From Polynucleobacter sp. (GTDB taxonomy: Bacteria > Pseudomonadota > Gammaproteobacteria > Burkholderiales > Burkholderiaceae), in the NCBI GenBank assembly GCA_020059445.1, contig JAGVCB010000097.1:1-5459 (forward strand): DNA of 5,459 nucleotides, read 5' to 3'. Position numbers and translations under genes: made by a program. The notes beneath the pieces are model-generated. The model made no database searches. It was not told the DNA's origin and was given only the letters and a program-made list of their open reading frames with translations. The first letter of the stretch is position 1, and the number at the start of each line of letters is the position of its first letter. This document shows positions 1-5,459 of the stretch, one piece after another.

Positions 1-493
1 GGGTCATGATGCGCATATTAATGGCAACATAAGGGCTGTCAGATAGCTCAACGCCAATGTGAGCGATTGGAGATCCTAGTGGTCCCATTGAAAAAGGCAC
101 AACATACATCGTTCTGCCTTTCATGCAACCTGTGAATAGTGGCTGTAGCGTCGTGCGCATTTCGGCTGGATCCATCCAATTGTTGGTTGGACCGGCATCC
201 TCTTTATTTTTGGAACAAATGTATGTTCTGTCCTCAACCCTGGCCACATCGCTTGGGTCTGAACAGGCTAAGTATGAATTTTTTCTTTTTGCTGGATTTA
301 GCTTTTTTAATGTTCCAGCTTCAACCATTTGAGCACACAAGCGATCGTATTCTTCTTCACTACCATCACACCAGTAAACGTTATCTGGCATTGTCAAAGC
401 AGCAACTTCAGCCACCCAATCAATCAACTTTTGATGTTTAACATAAGATGGCACATTAAGGGTGGCCACGCCCTTCATTGTTGGTTGGTTCAT
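1..493 (-). CDS. pckG: Phosphoenolpyruvate carboxykinase (GTP), N-terminal part only
   Basis: This is the 5' end of a GTP-dependent PEP carboxykinase, the cytoplasmic enzyme that converts oxaloacetate and GTP to PEP, CO2 and GDP in gluconeogenesis. I translated 164 codons from the ATG at 493, with no stop or frameshift; the window edge cuts the rest (the family is about 600 residues). Recognisable GTP-PEPCK segments are [16 protein letters not shown] (78-93), which carries the substrate-binding Arg of the DVARVE motif (R85), and the near-invariant [20 protein letters not shown] (122-141), followed by [11 protein letters not shown] (146-156) and MRIMT. The ATP-type enzyme (PckA) has a different sequence, so the GTP type is clear. 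The start is chosen on the family N-terminus ([13 protein letters not shown]). No good Shine-Dalgarno precedes it, and the frame is open upstream with a GTG at 532, so the start is less sure than the identity. It lies 87 bp after the patatin gene; whether it is co-transcribed is unknown. Confidence 0.96.
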   Translation of the reverse strand, partial: MNQPTMKGVATLNVPSYVKHQKLIDWVAEVAALTMPDNVYWCDGSEEEYDRLCAQMVEAGTLKKLNPAKRKNSYLACSDPSDVARVEDRTYICSKNKEDAGPTNNWMDPAEMRTTLQPLFTGCMKGRTMYVVPFSMGPLGSPIAHIGVELSDSPYVAINMRIMT

Positions 494-580
494 AGTTAAA
501 TTAGTTAAATTGGAATAGTGTAAGGATACCACTTTGTAGGCTGTTTTACCCCTGGAAGACACACCTCAGTCTGACCCTAA

Positions 581-1462
581 TTAAACAAAAATGCCATTAG
601 TTATAGCTAACTGGGCATCCCTTTTTCCTAGTTCATAGGCCTCTGGCATCAAGTCATGTCTTGAATAGTCCCAGCTTGAAATGGGAACTTTTTGGCTTGG
701 TTGAATATAGGTTAGCCTCAATCCTGGCAATTCTTGAATGAACGGGTTGGGAAGGTCGTATCTTCTCGTTAACAAAACAAGGGCTTCTTGATTTTTCTCC
801 CCTGGAGCCGCGGGGGTCAGGCCATCAATGGGTACATTATCAATCAGCCCGCCGTCCAGAACGGCTTGTCCATCACGGTACATGACTGGAGTAAAAGGCG
901 GGGTACAGGATGATTGCAGAATGGCCTCTATGAGCTCATCGATGTTGGCGCAAGATCTAGATGAGATAAATAATCTTGAAAAGCCTAGGCGTCTTCCTGA
1001 CTGAGGATGGAGTGGTCGCTGAAATTTCTTTTCAAGCTCATAGGCCAAAAGTCCCATCGCGACAGAAAGTTTTGGGCTTAGATAATTGGGGGTTTTGGCC
1101 AGCCCAATCAAAATCTCTGGTCCCTCCTGGATTCGCTCAAAGCCCTCAGCCAAAATATTTATTAGCGCTGCTCGGTACAGGCGATAGTGGGGGAAAAGGG
1201 GTTCCTTTGAGAAAAGGTTTTTCCAATCAACATTGCTTGAAACAGACGCCAGTGCTTTTGCGTAGTAGTGAAGGCCCCATTGGGCGCCTTCATCCCCTGG
1301 CCTTGCTGAAAACAAACAGGCTGTTGCTGCGCCAGCACTCACTGCCACTATTTTTTTTGGCCGCTGAGGGATTACATGATTAAGAACAGTCCAGAAACCT
1401 GCTTGCCACCAACAACGATTGCCGCCGCCCGCTAAAACAATTTGATCAAATTGCTTTGACAC
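581..1462 (-). CDS. Patatin-like phospholipase family protein
   Basis: This 293-residue protein looks like a single-domain patatin-like serine hydrolase, a family that acts on phospholipids or other acyl esters through a Ser-Asp dyad. The oxyanion-hole motif is GGGNRCWWQAG (12-22). The nucleophile elbow is AVSAG with Ser42; the usual first Gly of GxSxG is Ala40 here. The segment SSCTPPFTPV (184-193) matches the conserved stretch before the catalytic Asp, and DGGLIDN (203-209) supplies Asp203. There is no signal peptide or obvious membrane segment, so it is probably cytoplasmic; the substrate is unknown. The start is a GTG three nucleotides after the mnmE TAG. It is in the same frame as mnmE, and a stop codon right upstream rules out a longer start. 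Only a weak GGTAA-type ribosome site is visible, so translation probably depends on ribosomes finishing mnmE. The Cys17 and Trp18-Trp19 after GGGNR and the altered elbow suggest a distinct subfamily. Confidence 0.88.
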   Translation of the reverse strand: MSKQFDQIVLAGGGNRCWWQAGFWTVLNHVIPQRPKKIVAVSAGAATACLFSARPGDEGAQWGLHYYAKALASVSSNVDWKNLFSKEPLFPHYRLYRAALINILAEGFERIQEGPEILIGLAKTPNYLSPKLSVAMGLLAYELEKKFQRPLHPQSGRRLGFSRLFISSRSCANIDELIEAILQSSCTPPFTPVMYRDGQAVLDGGLIDNVPIDGLTPAAPGEKNQEALVLLTRRYDLPNPFIQELPGLRLTYIQPSQKVPISSWDYSRHDLMPEAYELGKRDAQLAITNGIFV

Positions 1463-1465
1463 AAA

Positions 1466-2839
1466 CTATTTACCAATACAAAAAGTGCTAAAAATTTTGC
1501 CCAACAAATCATCTGGCAAAAATTGACCCGTGATGGTCGAAAGTTCATCTTGAGCCAGCCTCATTTCTTCAGCAGCCAATTCAATGGATGATGTTTGTGA
1601 CTTCAATAACACCAACGCGTTCTTGATCAATTGCTCCGCATTTAACAGTGCCTCAACGTGTCTCTTTCTGGCCAAGATGCCACCCTCTGACTCGGGCTGC
1701 CAACCAGCAACTTTTAACAGTTCTCCTTTTAATTGCTCTAAACCCTGGCCCGTTTTAGCTGAAACAAACATTTGATCATTAAGCTCAGTGTTTTGTATAG
1801 ACGACTGATCGAGCTTATTCCACACTATTTTTATTGAAACATTTTTAGATGTCTTGAGCTTGATGTGCTTAATTAAATCTTGATCCTCTGTAGATATTTG
1901 AGAGCCTTGAGTCAGATCCATTAAGTGAAGAACCAAATCAGCTTGCTCTATAGCTTGCCAGGTTCGTTCAATACCAATTTGCTCAACACTGTCTTGAGTT
2001 TCTCTCAAGCCAGCGGTATCAATAATGTGTAACGGAACACCGTCTAACAAAATTGTTTCTTTAAGCCTATCCCGCGTGGTGCCAGCGACGTCCGTCACAA
2101 TGGCAATGTCCTCACCCGCCAGCGCATTCATCAAAGAACTTTTGCCCACGTTTGGCTGCCCCACCAAAACCACGGTTAAGCCATCGCGAATAATTGATCC
2201 TTGTTGGGCAGTATTTTTAACATCTTGAATGTTCGCAAGGATTTTTTCTAATCGATTAAACACATCATGCTGTTCAATGAAATCAATTTCTTCTTCGGGA
2301 AAATCCAAGGTTGCTTCGGTCAGGGCTCTGATCTCAATCAATGCATTTAGAAAAACATCAATCTTCTTAGAAAAGTCACCTTTGAGGGATTTTGCCGCAC
2401 CTTTGGCAGCCAACACACTACTTGCATCAATTAAATCAGCAACAGCTTCGGCCTGAGCCAAATCCATTTTTCCATTCAGAAAAGCTCTCTCCGTGAATTC
2501 ACCTGGGCGAGCCAAACGCAAGCCCATGCTTTTTCCAAGCCGAAGACAACGATCTAAAAGTAAATTAAGTGCCGGCGTGCTGCCATGACACTGCAGTTCT
2601 AAAACATCTTCACCGGTATAGGAGTGTGGCCCAGGAAAAGCAATCGCCAGGCCTTCGTCAATCAAGTCGCCTGACGCATCATTGAATTGAACCAAAGTTG
2701 CATGTCTTGGCGCTAGCTCTCTAAGACAAAGGGCCTTACTAATCTGTAAGACCCCTGTTCCCGACAAACGAATTATTCCAACACTGGCGCGACCATTTGC
2801 CGTGGCTAAAGCGATGATTGGTTCGCGCTCATGAATCAT
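1466..2839 (-). CDS. mnmE: tRNA uridine-5-carboxymethylaminomethyl(34) synthesis GTPase MnmE
   Basis: MnmE (TrmE) is a G protein that, with MnmG, adds the (carboxymethyl)aminomethyl group to C5 of the wobble uridine of certain tRNAs, using 5-formyl-/methylene-tetrahydrofolate and FAD. All hallmarks are present (numbering from the TTG at 2845): the N-terminal folate-binding domain opening with IIALATANGRASVGIIRLSG (10-29), the helical domain with GEFTERAFLNGKMDLAQAEA (115-134), the G domain with P-loop GQPNVGKS (229-236), GTTRD (255-259), DTAGL (276-280) and NKLD (343-346), and the C-terminal FCIGK with catalytic Cys456. At 457-459 residues it is full length. I chose the ATG at 2839, two nt after the yidC stop; a TTG at 2845 overlapping that stop as TTGA would add two residues. 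No strong Shine-Dalgarno is seen, so coupling to yidC is likely. Its usual partner gene mnmG is not in this window. Confidence 0.98.
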   Translation of the reverse strand: MIHEREPIIALATANGRASVGIIRLSGTGVLQISKALCLRELAPRHATLVQFNDASGDLIDEGLAIAFPGPHSYTGEDVLELQCHGSTPALNLLLDRCLRLGKSMGLRLARPGEFTERAFLNGKMDLAQAEAVADLIDASSVLAAKGAAKSLKGDFSKKIDVFLNALIEIRALTEATLDFPEEEIDFIEQHDVFNRLEKILANIQDVKNTAQQGSIIRDGLTVVLVGQPNVGKSSLMNALAGEDIAIVTDVAGTTRDRLKETILLDGVPLHIIDTAGLRETQDSVEQIGIERTWQAIEQADLVLHLMDLTQGSQISTEDQDLIKHIKLKTSKNVSIKIVWNKLDQSSIQNTELNDQMFVSAKTGQGLEQLKGELLKVAGWQPESEGGILARKRHVEALLNAEQLIKNALVLLKSQTSSIELAAEEMRLAQDELSTITGQFLPDDLLGKIFSTFCIGK

Positions 2840-2841
2840 AC

Positions 2842-4524
2842 TCAAGCGGGTTTTTTAGCCCCGCCGTAAATTTTATTAATTTGCCATTGCTGAGCGATTG
2901 ATAAAACGTTGTTCACTACCCAATACAAGACCAAGCCTGAAGGGAAGAAGAAGAACATCACTGAGAAGATAAGCGGCATGAACATCATGAGCTTTGCTTG
3001 AAGTGGATCTGGTGGCGTTGGGTTGAGTTTTGTTTGAATGAACATTGACACGGCCATCAAAATTGGTAATAAACCAATTGGCGCACCGAACCAGATTCCA
3101 AACAATGTATCTGGTTTTGACAGGTCTTGAATCCAACCCCACCAAGGTGCACCTCTCATCTCCACAGAAGATAGCAGCACCCAATACAAAGCAATGAAAA
3201 CTGGGATCTGAATTAACACTGGGAAACACCCGCCCAAAGGATTGATTTTTTCTTTGCGGTACATCTCCATCATTGCTTGGTTAAGCTTTTGTGGCTCGCC
3301 TTTATGACGTTCTTTGAGCTCTAAAACTTTTGGCTGAACGAGCTTCATGCGCGCCATTGACTTATAGCTAGCAGCAGACAATGGGAAGAATGCAAGTTTG
3401 ATCAAAATAGTGAGGAGAATAATTGACCATCCCCAGTTGTTGACCAAAGCATGAATTTTCTCAAGCAGCCAGAAAATTGGTTTGGCCAAAATTGTGAACC
3501 ATCCGTAATCTTTCACCAACTCAAGACCTGGGGCAATCTTTTCTAAAACCTGCTCTTCTTGAGGTCCAACAAATAATTTAAGTGACTCTGTTTTCTCTTG
3601 ACCGACGCCCAATGTTTCTAGCTTTGACTGAATACCAATTCTGTACTGATTGTTTTCTAACTTACCAACATACAAGTCTCTTTGGTAGTTATTAGATGGT
3701 ATCCACGCAGAGGAAAAATAATGCTGCACCATTGCAACCCATGCTGGACTATCTTTTTGTTGCGTGCCAGGAAGTTTTGCCTTATTTTTTTCGATATCAG
3801 AAAAGTCTACTTTTTGAAACTTATCTTCATCTGTGTAAAGAGCTGGACCAGTAAATGTGGTGTAGAACATGCTCTCTTCAAGCTTGCCGTTATCGCGAAC
3901 TAATTCTGCATAAAGGGTTAAATCTGCTGATGGATTGTTGATGTTTTTAATGGCGTGCTTTGCATCAACAACATATGAACCATTCTCAAGGGTCAACACT
4001 TTTTCTAAACGCACGCCGTTCTTTTCGGCAACTAAAGTCACTGAATTTCCTGCCGCATTTTTACTGGCTGAAAAAATCTGTGTGTGATTTGGTAATTCAA
4101 CGCCGGATGCTGACACCAAGCCTGATCGTGCAAAGTATTGACGAGCATTGCTGCGCTCAAAAATTAAAACACCAGACTTGTCTTCTTCTAGGTGCTTTGT
4201 TAATTGCGCTTTACTGATCACACCACCAAGGGTGTCAATTTCTAAAGTGATGACATCATTTTTTAATGTGATGATTTCACCTGTTTTATTTGCCACAACC
4301 ATCGTGGGTGCAGAGGCGGGGGCAGCAGAAGGTGCGACAGCCTTAGGTAAATCATTCTTTGGCGCGTCTGTTGGTGCAGCGTTATTGGCTACAACAGGTT
4401 GCTGAGTCTCAACGTTTGGCTTAGAAAAGAACGATGTCTGACCATTATGTTGTTGCCAAGCATCGAACAATAAAATCGCTGATATTGTAAAAATTGCCCA
4501 AAGTAAGGTTTTTCTGATGTCCAT
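2842..4524 (-). CDS. yidC: Membrane protein insertase YidC
   Basis: YidC (Oxa1/Alb3 family) inserts and folds inner-membrane proteins, alone or with SecYEG. The 560-residue product has the Gram-negative layout: TM1 near residues 5-21; an Ala/Pro-rich linker (about 45-75); the periplasmic P1 beta-domain (about 80-340); an amphipathic helix (341-361); and the conserved core with TM2 (364-382), the cytoplasmic hairpin (384-430), NPLGGCFPVLIQIPVFIALY (428-447), TM4 (475-498) and the TM5-TM6 pair around FFPSGLVLYWVVNN (526-539). Lys376 sits where E. coli has the groove residue Arg366, so the positive charge is kept. I chose the ATG at 4524 because MDIRKTLLWA fits the family start. The frame stays open 31 codons further up, to an ATG at 4617, but that would run into yidD and put a non-conserved polar stretch before TM1. 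The ribosome site is weak (AGAAA). It follows yidD by 49 bp. Confidence 0.98.
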   Translation of the reverse strand: MDIRKTLLWAIFTISAILLFDAWQQHNGQTSFFSKPNVETQQPVVANNAAPTDAPKNDLPKAVAPSAAPASAPTMVVANKTGEIITLKNDVITLEIDTLGGVISKAQLTKHLEEDKSGVLIFERSNARQYFARSGLVSASGVELPNHTQIFSASKNAAGNSVTLVAEKNGVRLEKVLTLENGSYVVDAKHAIKNINNPSADLTLYAELVRDNGKLEESMFYTTFTGPALYTDEDKFQKVDFSDIEKNKAKLPGTQQKDSPAWVAMVQHYFSSAWIPSNNYQRDLYVGKLENNQYRIGIQSKLETLGVGQEKTESLKLFVGPQEEQVLEKIAPGLELVKDYGWFTILAKPIFWLLEKIHALVNNWGWSIILLTILIKLAFFPLSAASYKSMARMKLVQPKVLELKERHKGEPQKLNQAMMEMYRKEKINPLGGCFPVLIQIPVFIALYWVLLSSVEMRGAPWWGWIQDLSKPDTLFGIWFGAPIGLLPILMAVSMFIQTKLNPTPPDPLQAKLMMFMPLIFSVMFFFFPSGLVLYWVVNNVLSIAQQWQINKIYGGAKKPA

Positions 4525-4573
4525 TGTTTTTTCTGTATTAAATAGCGTAAGCAGGAATTGTAGTGTTAGATTG

Positions 4574-4804
4574 TTACTTCTTTGACTTCTTTTCTGGCAC
4601 GGGGTCAAGACCACCATCTGCCCAAGGATTACATCTCATAATTCTATATATGGCCAAGCCTGTTCCTTTGAGTGCTCCGTGCTTATCCAAAGCTTCCATC
4701 GCATAGCAAGAACAGGTGGGGTGGAAACGGCATTGCGCCCCCCAAAAAGGGCTTAACAACAGCTGATATAGCCTGATGAGTCCCTTCAATAATTTTGCAA
4801 TCAT
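4574..4804 (-). CDS. yidD: Membrane protein insertion efficiency factor YidD
   Basis: This 76-residue protein is the small YidD family member nearly always found between rnpA and yidC. YidD associates with the inner membrane through an N-terminal amphipathic helix and helps YidC-dependent insertion; its mechanism is not known. The signature is complete: the helix [19 protein letters not shown] (2-20), then [15 protein letters not shown] (25-39) with Cys25, Cys31 and Cys33, then RCNPW (57-61) with Cys58, and DGGLDPVP (63-70), ending in a lysine-rich tail. Its ATG overlaps the rnpA TGA as ATGA, a classical arrangement for translational coupling, and there is no strong Shine-Dalgarno of its own. 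Confidence 0.97.
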   Translation of the reverse strand: MIAKLLKGLIRLYQLLLSPFWGAQCRFHPTCSCYAMEALDKHGALKGTGLAIYRIMRCNPWADGGLDPVPEKKSKK

Positions 4805-5217
4805 TTACTTGAGTTCACTTCGTTGAACAGTTGAGCTTTAATTTGGCGTCGCTCTTGCTCTCTAAGCTTTCCAGAACTTGATTCGCCAATTTTTTTTCGT
4901 AGTCTCAAAACCACCTGCTGATCACCTAAATTAAGCAGGTTTTGACGACAAGCCTCTCTCATTAAGCGCTTGATTCGATTTCGATCTATTGCTCGCTTGG
5001 CTAATTTTTTGGGAACCGTTAAAGCAAAGCCCACCCCACCAGCGAGGGTGTGGATAGCTAAATGTTTTGTATTATTTGGCTTTTGTGCCAATATTGAACG
5101 AATCAAATTGGCGTCAGAAATAGAGAAAGAGCGAGCTGTTTGATTGCTCGCTTTTCTATCTTTTTCTTGCTGTTGCTTAAACAGCGAGGCGTTTACGACC
5201 CTTGGCACGGCGCGCAT
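4801..5217 (-). CDS. rnpA: Ribonuclease P protein component
   Basis: RnpA is the basic protein subunit of RNase P; it binds the catalytic RNA and the 5' leader of pre-tRNAs. The RNR signature is clear at [18 protein letters not shown] (74-91), with Arg79, Asn80 and Arg81, preceded by [16 protein letters not shown] (61-76). The aromatic leader-binding strand is probably around RSFSIS (29-34). The product as called has 138 residues, longer than the roughly 110-120 typical of the family. The extra part is a hydrophilic N-terminus of about 28 residues ([13 protein letters not shown]). The start is the ATG at 5217, inside rpmH in another frame, giving a 41-nt overlap. No ATG or GTG lies between the rpmH stop and the conserved domain, so a start within rpmH is the simplest reading; a GTG at 5208 is the alternative. 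The nearest purine-rich site (AGGTGG, 5232-5237) is 14 nt away, too far to be convincing. yidD follows with an ATGA overlap. Confidence 0.95.
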   Translation of the reverse strand: MRAVPRVVNASLFKQQQEKDRKASNQTARSFSISDANLIRSILAQKPNNTKHLAIHTLAGGVGFALTVPKKLAKRAIDRNRIKRLMREACRQNLLNLGDQQVVLRLRKKIGESSSGKLREQERRQIKAQLFNEVNSSK

Positions 5218-5311
5218 TCAAAACATGGCGACCACCTTTTGTTTTCATGCGAACACGAAAACCGTGGGTGCGTTTACGACGGGTTACTGATGGTTGATAT
5301 GTACGTTTCAT
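5177..5311 (-). CDS. rpmH: 50S ribosomal protein L34
   Basis: This is the 44-residue large-subunit protein L34, read directly from the sequence because it is very short. It begins [19 protein letters not shown], continues with [20 protein letters not shown] and ends KRLAV, matching the family along its whole length; E. coli L34 has 46 residues. It is extremely rich in Arg and Lys, as expected of an rRNA-binding protein. The ATG at 5311 has a good Shine-Dalgarno (AGGAA) with a 6-nt gap. It is the first gene of the leftward operon next to oriC. Its last 41 nt also encode the start of rnpA in another frame. Confidence 0.99.
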   Translation of the reverse strand: MKRTYQPSVTRRKRTHGFRVRMKTKGGRHVLNARRAKGRKRLAV

Positions 5312-5317
5312 AATTAT

Positions 5318-5322
5318 TTCCT
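5318..5322 (-). promoter_or_regulatory. Shine-Dalgarno of rpmH
   Basis: On the minus strand AGGAA stands 6 nt before the rpmH ATG. It is the only strong ribosome-binding site I can see in this gene run; the genes behind it rely on overlaps or short gaps. Confidence 0.75.
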
Positions 5323-5334
5323 AGCTAGCCTTAG

Positions 5335-5363
5335 ATTCTCGCTTTTTTCCTTTGTAGCGTCAA
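5335..5363 (-). promoter_or_regulatory. Likely sigma-70 promoter of the rpmH-rnpA-yidD-yidC-mnmE operon
   Basis: On the minus strand TTGACG (5358-5363, five of six matches to the -35 consensus) is followed after exactly 17 bp by GAGAAT (5335-5340, four of six to the -10). The start of transcription would fall near 5328, leaving a short leader of roughly 17 nt that just contains the AGGAA ribosome site. The position, directly before the first gene of the cluster, fits; the -10 is weak, so the exact start is inferred. Confidence 0.55.
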
Positions 5364-5390
5364 TACCTATTTACGGTGTATTTATTTATT

Positions 5391-5419
5391 TTGACATTTA
5401 TCTTGTTGTTTTTGCTAAT
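5391..5419 (+). promoter_or_regulatory. Likely rightward promoter, presumably for dnaA
   Basis: On the plus strand a perfect -35 box TTGACA (5391-5396) is followed after 17 bp by GCTAAT (5414-5419, four of six matches to the -10). It points out of the right edge of the window, where dnaA is expected from the conserved gene order. Transcription would begin near 5426, immediately before the DnaA boxes, which would suit autorepression by DnaA. The downstream gene is not visible, so its identity is inferred. Confidence 0.5.
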
Positions 5420-5428
5420 TTTTTTATG

Positions 5429-5459
5429 TTATGAACATGTTATCCACAGCTTATCCACC
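5429..5459 (+). promoter_or_regulatory. Array of three DnaA boxes at 11-bp period
   Basis: TTATCCACA at 5440-5448 is a perfect DnaA box (consensus TTATNCACA). TTATCCACC at 5451-5459 differs only at the last base, and TTATGAACA at 5429-5437 differs only at the sixth position. All three face the same way and start exactly 11 bp apart, separated by 2 bp. Such boxes bind the initiator DnaA, and head-to-tail boxes with 2-bp gaps favour growth of a DnaA filament. The first is the weakest match and could be chance, but its exact phasing argues for it. Confidence 0.72.

Larger units (their letters stand above)
5312..5459. other. AT-rich intergenic region, probable left part of oriC
   Basis: This non-coding stretch between rpmH and the window edge carries two divergent promoters, a long AT-rich run (about 5365-5428, with T tracts such as 5420-5425) and DnaA boxes at its right end. 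In many bacteria the rpmH-dnaA gap is the replication origin or part of it, with DnaA boxes beside an easily melted AT-rich segment. The AT-rich run is the candidate unwinding element. The window ends inside the box cluster, so the extent of the origin cannot be judged. Confidence 0.65.

Noticed and set aside
123..441. Two plus-strand open frames of 69 and 100 codons
   Set aside because: They lie opposite an unmistakable PEP carboxykinase reading frame and look like antisense shadows.
555..576. Possible hairpin AGAC...GTCT in the patatin-pckG gap as a terminator
   Set aside because: The stem is only 4 bp, the outer pairs mismatch and no T run follows on the minus strand.
976..1383. A 135-codon plus-strand open frame
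   Set aside because: It lies wholly within the patatin gene on the other strand, resembles no family I know and has no ribosome site; the minus-strand frame carries all the hydrolase motifs.
2876..3229. A 117-codon minus-strand frame in another phase of yidC
   Set aside because: It overlaps the most conserved part of YidC (TM3 to TM6), and its translation resembles nothing I recognise.
4525..4573. Possible separate promoter or terminator between yidD and yidC
   Set aside because: The 49-bp gap shows neither a convincing -35/-10 pair nor a hairpin with a T run.
4525..4617. A 31-codon upstream extension of yidC to the ATG at 4617
   Set aside because: It would overlap the end of yidD, and the added residues are polar and unlike the family N-terminus. 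MDIRKTLLWA at 4524 fits the YidC start directly before TM1.

Overview
This is an ordinary, tightly packed bacterial housekeeping region beside the replication origin. Every gene inside the window is on the minus strand. The order rpmH - rnpA - yidD - yidC - mnmE, next to a run of DnaA boxes, is one of the best conserved gene orders in bacteria. It normally marks the side of oriC facing away from dnaA. The protein sequences read as Proteobacteria, most likely a betaproteobacterium of the Burkholderiales. The moderately AT-rich composition and the look of the partial GTP-type PEP carboxykinase make a Polynucleobacter-like freshwater bacterium my best guess. That assignment comes from memory of family sequences and was not tested by a search.

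Layout from right to left, in the direction of transcription: 5312-5459 is an AT-rich intergenic region. It holds a minus-strand promoter and Shine-Dalgarno for rpmH, a plus-strand promoter with a perfect TTGACA (presumably for dnaA, outside the window), and three same-direction DnaA boxes at an 11-bp period. Next come rpmH (ribosomal protein L34), rnpA (RNase P protein, starting inside rpmH), yidD (4-bp ATGA overlap with rnpA), yidC (membrane protein insertase) and mnmE (tRNA-modifying GTPase, starting at the yidC stop). A patatin-like hydrolase gene follows; it starts 3 nt after the mnmE stop and is in the same frame. After an 87-bp gap comes the 5' end of pckG (GTP-dependent PEP carboxykinase), cut off by the window edge.

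The first five genes work together in making and placing proteins: a ribosomal protein, tRNA maturation (RnpA), membrane insertion (YidD/YidC) and wobble-uridine modification (MnmE). The overlaps and very short gaps suggest one transcript with translational coupling down to the patatin gene. The patatin-like protein and PEP carboxykinase are lipid-hydrolase and gluconeogenesis functions with no known link to the cluster. I see no terminator between them and the operon.

I found no RNA gene, insertion sequence, CRISPR array or defence system, and no convincing undescribed system. The points worth a second look are the phased DnaA boxes, the rpmH/rnpA overlap, the in-frame single-TAG junction between mnmE and the patatin gene, and the altered nucleophile motif of that patatin.
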